Assembly: GCA_020720905.1 (NCBI GenBank)
Contig: DYNT01000020.1
Coordinates: 6,594-13,288 of the forward strand
DNA from: Micavibrio aeruginosavorus
Lineage (GTDB): Bacteria; Pseudomonadota; Alphaproteobacteria; UBA9219
Direction: 5' to 3'
DNA: 6,695 bases
This document shows positions 1-6,148 of this stretch, in pieces. The translations under genes and the position numbers were made by a program. Position 1 is the stretch's first letter; each line of letters opens with the position of its first letter. A model generated the notes under the pieces. It saw only the letters and a list, made by a program, of their open reading frames with translations, searched no databases and was not told where the DNA came from.

Positions 1-55
1 AAAAGATAAGGCAAACAAAGCGAGCCAAGGATTGGATCGCGGGTGTAGCTCAATG
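1..55. repeat. 55-bp direct repeat, copy 1 (tRNA leader plus tRNA 5' end)
   Basis: Bases 1-55 are identical to 77-131, at an offset of 76 bases. The first 38 bases match the sequence just upstream of the tRNA-Gly, and the last 17 match the tRNA 5' end (acceptor strand, GCTC of the D arm and part of the D loop). Identity stops at base 56. The repeat begins at the first base of the window, so its left limit is unknown and it could extend or be part of a longer tandem array. It includes a small dyad, CCAA-GGA-TTGG (25-35). A fold-back at an assembly end could also create this structure. Confidence 0.95.
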
Positions 56-60
56 CCCGC
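39..60 (+). pseudogene. Internally deleted tRNA-Gly remnant
   Basis: Bases 39-55 equal the first 17 bases of the intact tRNA at 115-131. The next five bases, CCCGC (56-60), equal the end of that tRNA's 3' acceptor strand (180-184). The 22-base piece therefore reads as a tRNA-Gly that lost its middle, from the D loop to the T arm. It can still fold: GCGGG (39-43) pairs with CCCGC (56-60), and two G-U pairs extend the stem. It cannot be a working tRNA because it has no anticodon arm. The 17-base match is certain. The 3' assignment rests on five bases and may be chance. Confidence 0.5.
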
Positions 61-76
61 GCCGCGCAGGCGGCGC
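59..76. repeat. GC-rich perfect hairpin between the direct repeats
   Basis: GCGCCGC (59-65) and GCGGCGC (70-76) form a perfect 7-bp stem around the loop GCAG (66-69). It fills nearly all of the 21-base gap between the two 55-bp repeat copies and has no T run after it, so it does not look like an intrinsic terminator. Its form resembles the short palindromic elements scattered in some alphaproteobacterial genomes, but membership of such a family cannot be judged from one copy. Confidence 0.8.
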
Positions 77-131
77 AAAAGATAAGGCAAACAAAGCGAG
101 CCAAGGATTGGATCGCGGGTGTAGCTCAATG
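77..131. repeat. 55-bp direct repeat, copy 2 (leads into the intact tRNA)
   Basis: This copy is identical to bases 1-55 and continues directly into the intact tRNA-Gly, so it is probably the parental copy. Its first 38 bases (77-114) are the tRNA leader. I see no convincing promoter there. A GATAAG string near 81 resembles a -10 element, but its -35 position would fall in the GC hairpin. The tRNA may instead be read from a promoter left of the window. Confidence 0.95.
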
Positions 132-188
132 GTAGAGCAGGAGCTTCCCAAGCTTCTTACGAGGGTTCGATTCCCTTCACCCGCTCCA
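115..188 (+). tRNA. tRNA-Gly (anticodon CCC)
   Basis: A full cloverleaf can be folded by eye. The acceptor stem GCGGGTG (115-121) pairs with CACCCGC (178-184). The D stem is GCTC (124-127) with GAGC (135-138). The anticodon stem GGAGC (140-144) pairs with GCTTC (152-156), one pair being G-U, around loop TTCCCAA. The variable loop is TTAC, and the T stem GAGGG (161-165) pairs with CCCTT (173-177) around TTCGATT. The anticodon CCC is at 147-149 and reads the glycine codon GGG. U73 (185), typical of bacterial glycine tRNAs, is followed by an encoded CCA (186-188). At 74 bases it has the usual length. No terminator separates it from the downstream symporter gene, so the two may share a transcript. 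Confidence 0.96.
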
Positions 189-195
189 AAAACAA

Positions 196-214
196 AGGTT
201 CTTGAAAGGAGCCT
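196..214 (+). promoter_or_regulatory. Hairpin overlapping the symporter ribosome binding site
   Basis: AGGTTC (196-201) can pair with GAGCCT (209-214), one pair being G-U, around the loop TTGAAAG. The Shine-Dalgarno sequence AAGGAG (206-211) lies partly in the loop and partly in the 3' arm. No T run follows, so this is not a terminator. It could slow initiation until the helix opens, or simply be a chance weak stem of six pairs. The ribosome site itself is clear: AGGAG ends 9 bases before the ATG at 221. Confidence 0.35.
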
Positions 215-220
215 GTGACA

Positions 221-1627
221 ATGGATATTTCCACGCTCGACCTCATTGCGATTTCAAGTTATTTTTGTGTGCTCCTTCTTTTAGGCTATCTCACGCGGCG
301 CAATAAATCGTTTGCCGAATTCGCCCTTGGTGGGCAGTCCCTTCCCGCCCTTATGATCTTTGCCAGCTTATCGTCCACCATCGTTGGGCCTGGGTTTTCC
401 CTCGGCTTTACGGCAAAAGGCTATGAGACCGGGTTTCTCTTTTTCTTTCTTTGCCTTTCCTACCCTCTTCAAACCATTTTAACCGGCTTATTTTTAGCAC
501 CGCGTCTGACCCGCCTTCGGGATTGTGCAACGCTGGGCGATGTCATGAATAAAAGCTATGGCAAGGTGACCCAATTTCTTACGGGGCTTATATCGGTTGG
601 TCTTCTGATTGGATTCACGGCTATCATGGGGAAAATTGGTGGGACCATGCTGCACGCCATAACAGAATGGCCCCTCCTTCTCTGTTATGCGCTGGTCACG
701 GGAAGCACGGCTCTGTTGACCTTTACAGGGGGCTTGCGTGCCACCATAGCGACCGAGGCTTTTCAGTTTTCTCTTTTCTCGATCATTGTTCCGATCTTGG
801 TTCTTGTTGCTGTCTGGAAGAGTCCCATCAGTCTTTCCGAGCAGTCCGCAACGGCATGGCAGCTTACGGCGGCAGGGCTGGATACGACATCAGGCATGGC
901 TCTTTTAGGAATCGTGGTTTCCTTCTTTTTTGGAGAAATGCTTTTGCCGCCTTATGCCAATCGTGCGCTGGCGGCCAAAACCAGCAAAGGCTCCTCGACA
1001 GGGTTTGTTCTAACGGGATTGTTCACCATTGTTTGGCTTGGGTTGGTGGGTGTTCTTGGCGTCTTGGCGCATTCTTTTCTGTCTGGCACGGTTACGCCTG
1101 ACAATGTTTTTGTTATGATGGGAAAACAGCTTCTTCCTGCTGGACTCTATGGCCTCTTGCTGGCGGCCATTATCGCGATCATCGTCTCCAGCCAAGAATC
1201 GGCGCTTAATTCGGGTGCGGTTGCTTTTGTTAAAGACATTGTCAGCTCCATCAAGCCTCCTTCTGAAAAAAGAGCTCATCTTCTTGGAAAACTATCAACA
1301 TTGGGCATTGCTGCCGTAGCCATTTATGTGGCGCAATTTGCGCCGTCTATCATCGACGGTCTTTTGATCCTTTATTCCATGTGGGCTCCAACCATTATTG
1401 TTCCGCTTATGGGGGCTCTGTTCGGCTGGCGTGCAACGCCCACCAGTGGTTGGCTCTCGATTGTTCTGGGCGGGGGCACAGCTCTTCTTTGGCAGCTACA
1501 GTGGCATACCCCTGCGGACGTTCCTGCCGTTCTTGTCGGGCTGGCGGCATCACTTATCGGCTTTTTCCTTGGAAGGCTTATAAAACTATCGCCCAAGACT
1601 CCCTCACACAAGGACATAAAAGCATGA
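221..1627 (+). CDS. Sodium:solute symporter (SSS family), substrate unknown
   Basis: The product is a 468-residue polytopic inner-membrane protein that probably uses the sodium gradient to import a small solute. Family hallmarks seen in order: FALGGQSLP (residues 34-42) after the first span; SLSSTIVGPG (49-58), the unwound first core helix; TGGLRATIATEAFQ (169-182); PPYANRALAAKT (243-254), matching the family's QR..AAK region; and SSQESALNS (323-331), the serine-rich segment that in this fold contributes to a sodium site. Hydrophobic segments fit roughly 12-13 spans. A GTG at 215 would add two residues but is only 3 bases from the Shine-Dalgarno AGGAG, so ATG 221 is preferred. The gene starts 32 bases after a tRNA CCA end and overlaps a small membrane-protein gene. 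Wobble positions look richer in T than in mnmG, partly explained by Phe/Leu/Ile/Val content. The substrate cannot be inferred. Confidence 0.93.
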   Translation: MDISTLDLIAISSYFCVLLLLGYLTRRNKSFAEFALGGQSLPALMIFASLSSTIVGPGFSLGFTAKGYETGFLFFFLCLSYPLQTILTGLFLAPRLTRLRDCATLGDVMNKSYGKVTQFLTGLISVGLLIGFTAIMGKIGGTMLHAITEWPLLLCYALVTGSTALLTFTGGLRATIATEAFQFSLFSIIVPILVLVAVWKSPISLSEQSATAWQLTAAGLDTTSGMALLGIVVSFFFGEMLLPPYANRALAAKTSKGSSTGFVLTGLFTIVWLGLVGVLGVLAHSFLSGTVTPDNVFVMMGKQLLPAGLYGLLLAAIIAIIVSSQESALNSGAVAFVKDIVSSIKPPSEKRAHLLGKLSTLGIAAVAIYVAQFAPSIIDGLLILYSMWAPTIIVPLMGALFGWRATPTSGWLSIVLGGGTALLWQLQWHTPADVPAVLVGLAASLIGFFLGRLIKLSPKTPSHKDIKA

Positions 1628-1752
1628 TTTACGCAACCGCGATTGCCTTTCCCGTCATCGCCCTTATTGCTGGGCTGGCTGTCCTCGGCGCACTAGGCTC
1701 CTTTGTTCGAGACATCCAAAGGGATCTTCGCGAAAAAAAGACTGCGCCCTAA
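1624..1752 (+). CDS. 42-aa single-span membrane protein coupled to the symporter
   Basis: The ATG at 1624-1626 overlaps the symporter stop (ATGA, 1624-1627), and AGGA (1611-1614) lies 9 bases upstream, so translational coupling is well supported. The product has one hydrophobic segment (about residues 3-27, rich in Ala, Ile, Leu, Val and Gly) and then a charged tail, RDIQRDLREKKTAP. The positive-inside rule predicts an outside N-terminus and a cytoplasmic tail. Several SSS transporters have small membrane-protein neighbours (YjcH with ActP, YhdT with PanF, DUF3311 proteins), but this one is shorter and I cannot assign it to any of those families. A role as accessory subunit or stabiliser of the symporter is an inference from position. 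It ends 18 bases before the 3' end of the opposing parB. Confidence 0.72.
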   Translation: MIYATAIAFPVIALIAGLAVLGALGSFVRDIQRDLREKKTAP

Positions 1753-1770
1753 TTTCTAACCTCTGACCTC

Positions 1771-2682
1771 CTACCCTTGCAGCTTTTTTAAAACGCTTTC
1801 TAGTTGGTCAAGGTCGTTATAATGGACGGCGAGAGTCCCTGTTGTTGATGTTAAGACATGGATTTTGATTTTAAGCCCTAAGGAGCGGCCAATATCGCGC
1901 TCTAGCGCCAAGATGTTGGGATCACCATTGGCGGAAACACGATCCTTTTTCGCAAAGCGCCCATCAGATACTTTTTTCGCAAGAGCCTCGGCTTGCCGCA
2001 CACTAAGCCCCTTTTGCACGATTTCCTTTGCTAGGGCTTCGGGATCTTTGGCTGTGATGACAACGCGAGCATGCGCCATGGTCATCGCGCCGGAATTCAG
2101 CATGGCCTTAACGCTGTCCGGTAATTTCAAGAGCCGCAGAAAATTGGTGATATGCGGGCGGCTTTTGCCGACGATCTTGGCCAGATTTTCTTGCGTGTGG
2201 TGGAACTCTTCCAATAGACGCCTGTATCCTTCGGCCTCCTCTAGCGGCGAAAGGTCTTGCCGCTGCACATTTTCAATTAGGCCGATTTCCATGGCCTGCC
2301 GATCCGTCAGTTCGCGCACAATGACGGGGACTTTTTTGATTCCCGCCCGCCCCGCAGCGCGCCAACGACGCTCGCCCGCGATGATTTCGTACAGGCGGGG
2401 CTGCCCCGGTAGTTTCCTAACGATCAAGGGCTGTAACACGCCGCATGATTGGACGGATTCGGCCAACAACGACAAAGCCTCCTCATCAAAGTGGCGGCGA
2501 GGTTGAAAGGCGCCCTCGATCAACTGCTCAATGCCGACTTCAAGAAACGAGTCCCTTTCGTCTGTTGCGCCGTTTTCGTTTTTCACCAAGCGCGGCGGGG
2601 TATAGGAGGCATCTGTATCCCCAAAAAGGGCAGATAATCCACGGCCAAGAGGGGCTGGTTTTGTTTTTGCGGTGGCATTCAT
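1771..2682 (-). CDS. parB: Chromosome partitioning protein ParB
   Basis: ParB binds parS sites near the origin, spreads as a CTP-dependent DNA clamp and works with ParA to move the new origins apart. This 303-residue protein has the usual length. Seen in order: N-terminal LGRGLSALFG (12-21), the conserved ParA-contacting segment; the ParB/Srx-type nucleotide domain with PRRHFDEEAL (61-70), GERRWRAA (103-110) and ENVQRQDLSPLEEAEGY (137-153), which together form the CTP pocket; a helix-turn-helix around residues 163-187 that reads parS; and a C-terminal dimerisation region ending LDQLESVLKKLQG. No key motif is missing. AAGGA sits 6 bases before the ATG, and the parA stop is 24 bases upstream, so it is the last gene of the operon. 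No clear terminator was seen in the 18-base gap to the convergent small gene. Confidence 0.97.
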   Translation of the reverse strand: MNATAKTKPAPLGRGLSALFGDTDASYTPPRLVKNENGATDERDSFLEVGIEQLIEGAFQPRRHFDEEALSLLAESVQSCGVLQPLIVRKLPGQPRLYEIIAGERRWRAAGRAGIKKVPVIVRELTDRQAMEIGLIENVQRQDLSPLEEAEGYRRLLEEFHHTQENLAKIVGKSRPHITNFLRLLKLPDSVKAMLNSGAMTMAHARVVITAKDPEALAKEIVQKGLSVRQAEALAKKVSDGRFAKKDRVSANGDPNILALERDIGRSLGLKIKIHVLTSTTGTLAVHYNDLDQLESVLKKLQG

Positions 2683-2706
2683 GCTTTTTCCTTTTTTATC
2701 ACAAGA

Positions 2707-3540
2707 TTATGCGGCGCTGGCTGCGGCAAGGACTTTATCTTCTTCGCGGCGCAAAACTTCCCCCGCCAGCAACATATAGGCGCGGCTGCCCGAACACTTC
2801 AGGTCATATAGCAAGACGGGCTTGCCGTGCGAAGGCGCTTCGGATACGCGCACATTGCGCGGAATCTCGGTTTCGTAAACTTGGTTGCCGAAAAAAGCAC
2901 GCACATCGCTGGCCACTGCGTCAGACAAGCTGTTGCGCTTATCATACATGGTCAGCACAACCCCTTGTATTTCTAGTTCTGGATTAAAGCGTGCGCGAAC
3001 GGCATCCACGGTTTGTAAAAGACTGCTCATGCCTTCCAGCGCATAAAACTCCACCTGCAAAGGAACAAGTAGTGCATGCGCCGCGACAAGCGCGTTAAGC
3101 GTGATCAGGTTCAGGGACGGGGGGCAATCGATCATGATAAAATCGTAATCTTTCGCGCTGCGCTCTAACGCTGCGCGCATGCGCTGTTCGCGTTGATCCA
3201 CATTCACCAGCTGAATTTCAGCGCCCGCCAAATCCGCCGACGATGTAATAATGGACAAGTTAGGAATAGGGGTCGCCACGGCGACATCCTCAACGGCCAA
3301 CCCATCGAACATAAGCTCATAACAGCCAGTGCCGCGTTCGCTCCGCGAAAAGCCAAAGCCCGTGGAGGCGTTGCCCTGTGGGTCGGCATCAACGATCAAG
3401 ACGCGCTTGCCCACCGCTGCCATAGCCGTGGCCAGATTGACCGTTGTTGTCGTTTTGCCGACGCCGCCCTTTTGGTTGACAACGGCGATAACACGACAAG
3501 CGGCACGATGGTCTTTTTCATTTGTGGCGTTTTGTGTCAT
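2707..3540 (-). CDS. parA: Chromosome partitioning ATPase ParA
   Basis: ParA is a cytoplasmic ATPase that forms ATP-bound dimers on nucleoid DNA; ParB-parS complexes stimulate hydrolysis and follow the resulting gradient. The 277-residue product carries the deviant Walker A motif KGGVGKTT (24-31) with its signature lysine K24, the A' motif DADPQGN (51-57) and the Walker B-type motif IMIDCPP (135-141). EIPRNVRVSEAPSHGKPV (225-242) is the usual C-terminal family block. A short N-terminal tail precedes the ATPase fold, as in Soj-type chromosomal ParA rather than plasmid ParA with a DNA-binding domain. The start overlaps the end of rsmG by 23 bases and has only a weak Shine-Dalgarno sequence, so its translation probably depends on ribosomes finishing rsmG. 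parB follows after 24 bases. Confidence 0.97.
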   Translation of the reverse strand: MTQNATNEKDHRAACRVIAVVNQKGGVGKTTTTVNLATAMAAVGKRVLIVDADPQGNASTGFGFSRSERGTGCYELMFDGLAVEDVAVATPIPNLSIITSSADLAGAEIQLVNVDQREQRMRAALERSAKDYDFIMIDCPPSLNLITLNALVAAHALLVPLQVEFYALEGMSSLLQTVDAVRARFNPELEIQGVVLTMYDKRNSLSDAVASDVRAFFGNQVYETEIPRNVRVSEAPSHGKPVLLYDLKCSGSRAYMLLAGEVLRREEDKVLAAASAA

Positions 3541-4207
3541 GTTTTGGCCGCGCTTTCAGGTCATAAAGGCGCATAATAACACCCGTTTCGGACGTCATAC
3601 TGCGCGTTTTTTCTGCGTTGACTGTCCAATATTTCCGTGCTGCTGTCAATTCCGCATCGGCCTTTTCCCCTTTTAAAAAAAGACAGAAGGATTCTTTTTT
3701 CATAAACGGTGCTGCAAGGCCCAATAATTCGGAAAGGGCAGCAAGCGCTCGTGCCGTCACAATATCGGCCTTAAGCCCTTTGATTGACTCTATTCTTTCC
3801 TGATGCACCGTGACGGGAAGGGCAAGCTCTGCCGCCACTTTTTCCAAAAACCGCGCCTTTTTTCCCGTGCTTTCAATGCAGTGAACCTCGCCCACGCCCA
3901 TGATGGCCAAAACCAGCGCAGGAAAGCCTGCGCCAGAGCCTAAATCAACGAGGCGCGTTGTTTTGGGCGCGGTGATCAAGGGGAAAAGCTGAGCCGAGTC
4001 AAGAATATGTCGTTCCCACAAAAAGGGAAGGGTGCTGGCCGCCACCAAATTGATTTTTTCATTTTCTTCGATCAAAAGGGAGGCGTACCGCTCTAACTTA
4101 TCCACAGTTTCACAAGCAACAGGGATGTGTTCTGTTAGCGCTACAGCGCCTTTATTCGGCAGGCCGGTTCCATAAGGAACGAGCGGAGAAACGCGCCTGT
4201 CGGTCAT
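3518..4207 (-). CDS. rsmG: 16S rRNA (guanine-527-N7) methyltransferase RsmG (GidB)
   Basis: RsmG uses S-adenosylmethionine to methylate N7 of G527 (E. coli numbering) in the 530 loop of 16S rRNA; in several bacteria its loss gives low-level streptomycin resistance. The 229-residue protein is slightly longer than usual, with extra length at the N-terminus. Visible blocks are ERHILDS (65-71), the SAM-binding LVDLGSGAGFP (86-96), IESTGKKARFL (111-121), TARALAALSE (151-160) and FLKG (177-180), all aligning with E. coli RsmG. The frame stays open upstream to 4510, but that part overlaps mnmG. The ATG at 4207 forms an ATGA overlap with the mnmG stop and has AGAGGG 5 bases and AAGGAG 11 bases upstream, so it is preferred. 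It overlaps parA by 23 bases at the other end. Confidence 0.96.
   Translation of the reverse strand: MTDRRVSPLVPYGTGLPNKGAVALTEHIPVACETVDKLERYASLLIEENEKINLVAASTLPFLWERHILDSAQLFPLITAPKTTRLVDLGSGAGFPALVLAIMGVGEVHCIESTGKKARFLEKVAAELALPVTVHQERIESIKGLKADIVTARALAALSELLGLAAPFMKKESFCLFLKGEKADAELTAARKYWTVNAEKTRSMTSETGVIMRLYDLKARPKHDTKRHK
4098..4121. promoter_or_regulatory. Perfect DnaA box beside a degenerate parS-like sequence
   Basis: TTATCCACA (4098-4106) is an exact match to the strong DnaA-box consensus. The adjoining bases 4106-4121, read on the - strand, give TGTTGCTTGTGAAACT, which agrees with the bacterial parS consensus TGTTNCACGTGAAACA at 13 of 16 positions (N counted as a match). One half-site, GTGAAAC, is intact. 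Two mismatches fall in the central CACGTG core, which normally matters most for ParB binding, so parS function is doubtful. Both lie in the rsmG coding sequence, where the DnaA box encodes part of TVDK. A single DnaA box does not define an origin. Confidence 0.3.
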
Positions 4208-6099
4208 TTCTGCCCTCTCTCCTTGCGTTTTTTTGTATAGCGTAAAAGAGCCATAACAGCGGCAGGGGTTACCCCTGGAATGCGCCCCGCTGCGCCCAGC
4301 GTTTCCGGCCGCACCTTCTCCAGCTTTTGCCGGATCTCGGTAGAAAGGCCGCCTAAAGCCGTATAGTCCAAGTCGGCAGGCAGTCCCAGTGCTTCGTCGC
4401 GGCGATAGGCGCGGATATCCGCCTCTTGCTGTTGAATATAGCCCGCATAGGCGCTCTCGATCTCCATTTGCGCCTTTATGGCGGGCGGCAACACCGCCAG
4501 CTCTGGCCAAAAGGCTTCTACTTGTGCAAAGGAGATGGCCTGATAGGCCAAAAGGTCATGAGCTGAGCGGCGCACGCCATCCTGATTGATTTTAAGACCC
4601 GCCTGCGCAAGCTCTTGCGGGGTGGCGGTGAGGGCTGCCATCTGCGCCCTTGCTCGCGTTAAGGCCTCGTTTTTTTCCATAAAGGCCGCCTGCCGCGTCG
4701 CGCCAACACACCCGATGGCAATGCCACGCGGGGTCAGGCGCTGATCGGCATTATCCGCCCGCAGAATGAGGCGGTATTCGGCGCGAGAGGTAAACATGCG
4801 GTAAGGCTCATTCGTGCCCTTGGTGATCAAATCATCGATCATCACGCCGATATAGGCTTCGTCACGGCCAAGAGAGAACGGCTCGCGCCCCGCGATCTTC
4901 AGCGCGGCGTTCAGCCCCGCCATCAGGCCTTGCGCCGCCGCTTCCTCATAGCCCGTGGTGGCGTTGATCTGCCCCGCAAAGTAAAGTCCCTCAACGCGCT
5001 TTGTCTCCAACGTGGCGCGAAGCTCTCGCGGGTCGCAGTAATCATATTCAACGGCATAGCCATAACGCAAAATCTCGACGTTTTCGAGGCCACGGATAGA
5101 ATGGATCATCGCGGCCTGCACATCGCGGGGCAGGGAGGTGGAAATTCCATTGGGATAAACGGTGTCGTCGTCAAGGCCTTCGGGCTCTAAAAAAACCTGA
5201 TGCCTCTCACGGCTTGCAAACCGCACGACTTTATCTTCGATCGAGGGGCAATAACGCGGGCCGATGCCTTGAATCTGCCCTGAATAAAGGGGCGCGCGGT
5301 GCAAATTGGCATGGATAATGGCGTGCATGTCCGGCGAGGTATGCGTGATGCCACACGCAATTTGGCGGTTTGTGATCGAGGGCGTCAGCATCGAAAAAGG
5401 CTCTGGCGGCTCATCCCCCGCCTGCAGCTCTAGCGCCGCCCAATCAATCGTTTTGCTGGAAAGGCGCGCTGGCGTTCCGGTCTTAAGGCGACCCAAATCG
5501 AACCCCATCTTTCGCAGCGCTACAGCCAACCCAACGGACGGCGGCTCACCAACACGGCCACCGATGATTTTATCCTCGCCAATATGCATCAGGCCGTTCA
5601 AAAAAGTGCCTGTTGTCACGATGACAGCCGTGCCCGTGGCTTGCTCGCCTGCCGCCGAGGTGATGGTGAAAACGCCAGCCTTATCGCGGGTTAGGTCTTC
5701 TACGGACATTTCCACAATTGTCAGGTTTTCTTGGGCAAAAAGCGCCTCGCGCATCGCGGCGCGGTACAAAGCGCGGTCAGCTTGGCAACGATGACCATGG
5801 ACGGCCGCGCCCTTGCTTTCGTTCAGCACGCGAAAGTGGATGCCCGCCGCATCCGCCACGCGCCCCATCAAGCCATCCAGCGCATCAATCTCACGTACCA
5901 ACTGGCCTTTGCCCAGCCCGCCGATGGCAGGGTTGCACGACATTTCCCCCAGCGTCGCAATCGACAGCGTGGCCAAAAGCGTTTTCGCGCCTAGGCGCGC
6001 AGCGGCCGCTGCGGCCTCGCACCCCGCATGCCCCCCGCCGATCACGATAATGTCAAAGGGATCCTTGTCCAAAGGAGGAGCCTCATGTTGCCTGTCCAT
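4204..6099 (-). CDS. mnmG: tRNA U34 modification enzyme MnmG (GidA)
   Basis: MnmG is the FAD-dependent partner of the GTPase MnmE. Together they add the carboxymethylaminomethyl group to C5 of the wobble uridine in tRNAs reading split codon boxes, in the cytoplasm. The 631-residue product shows the FAD dinucleotide-binding IVIGGGHAGCEAA (18-30), SCNPAIGGLGKG (54-65) with conserved C55, GRLKTGTPAR (203-212), GPRYCPSIEDK (280-290) with conserved C284, FLEPEGL (303-309), FAGQINATTGYEEAAAQG (374-391), EPYRMFTSRAEYRL and the C-terminal MnmE- and tRNA-binding region with SGVTPAAV-like IPGVTPAAV. An ATG at 6126 would add nine residues but has no good ribosome site; ATG 6099 (or the adjacent GTG at 6102) follows purine-rich GAAAGAAAGAG and fits homologues better. 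At residues 98-105 the usual KGPAVR..R region reads KGAAVHGHRC. It overlaps rsmG by 4 bases, and mnmE is not upstream. Confidence 0.97.
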   Translation of the reverse strand: MDRQHEAPPLDKDPFDIIVIGGGHAGCEAAAAAARLGAKTLLATLSIATLGEMSCNPAIGGLGKGQLVREIDALDGLMGRVADAAGIHFRVLNESKGAAVHGHRCQADRALYRAAMREALFAQENLTIVEMSVEDLTRDKAGVFTITSAAGEQATGTAVIVTTGTFLNGLMHIGEDKIIGGRVGEPPSVGLAVALRKMGFDLGRLKTGTPARLSSKTIDWAALELQAGDEPPEPFSMLTPSITNRQIACGITHTSPDMHAIIHANLHRAPLYSGQIQGIGPRYCPSIEDKVVRFASRERHQVFLEPEGLDDDTVYPNGISTSLPRDVQAAMIHSIRGLENVEILRYGYAVEYDYCDPRELRATLETKRVEGLYFAGQINATTGYEEAAAQGLMAGLNAALKIAGREPFSLGRDEAYIGVMIDDLITKGTNEPYRMFTSRAEYRLILRADNADQRLTPRGIAIGCVGATRQAAFMEKNEALTRARAQMAALTATPQELAQAGLKINQDGVRRSAHDLLAYQAISFAQVEAFWPELAVLPPAIKAQMEIESAYAGYIQQQEADIRAYRRDEALGLPADLDYTALGGLSTEIRQKLEKVRPETLGAAGRIPGVTPAAVMALLRYTKKRKERGQK

Positions 6100-6148
6100 C
6101 ACTCTTTCTTTCGAAATCAAAACCATGGCTGCTGACCAAGGCCTTTTG

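Noticed and set aside
1..131. CRISPR array or phage attachment site
   Set aside because: There are only two copies with one 21-base palindromic spacer, so it is not a CRISPR array. Attachment sites usually use the tRNA 3' end, and no integrase gene is present.
1865..2506. A 213-codon frame on the + strand opposite parB
   Set aside because: It mirrors parB codons, is rich in Ser and Arg, and has no recognisable domain.
2870..2880. GTTTCGTAAAC palindrome in parA as a parS site
   Set aside because: The arms are only four bases around a 3-base centre and it lacks the CACGTG core and 16-base length of parS.
3194..3202. TGATCCACA as a second DnaA box
   Set aside because: It matches eight of nine bases but changes a core T, and it is nearly 900 bases from the perfect box with no cluster.
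4208..4510. Upstream extension of the rsmG frame to an ATG at 4510
   Set aside because: It lies wholly inside mnmG, and the extra 101 residues have no resemblance to RsmG. The ATGA overlap at 4204-4207 gives a better start.
5306..5794. A 162-codon frame on the + strand within mnmG
   Set aside because: It is antisense to a well-conserved coding sequence and its translation has low-complexity Ser/Arg/Pro content without family motifs.
6100..6126. Longer MnmG start at 6126
   Set aside because: No Shine-Dalgarno sequence sits at a proper distance, and homologues begin close to the FAD motif. ATG 6099 is favoured, though not proven.
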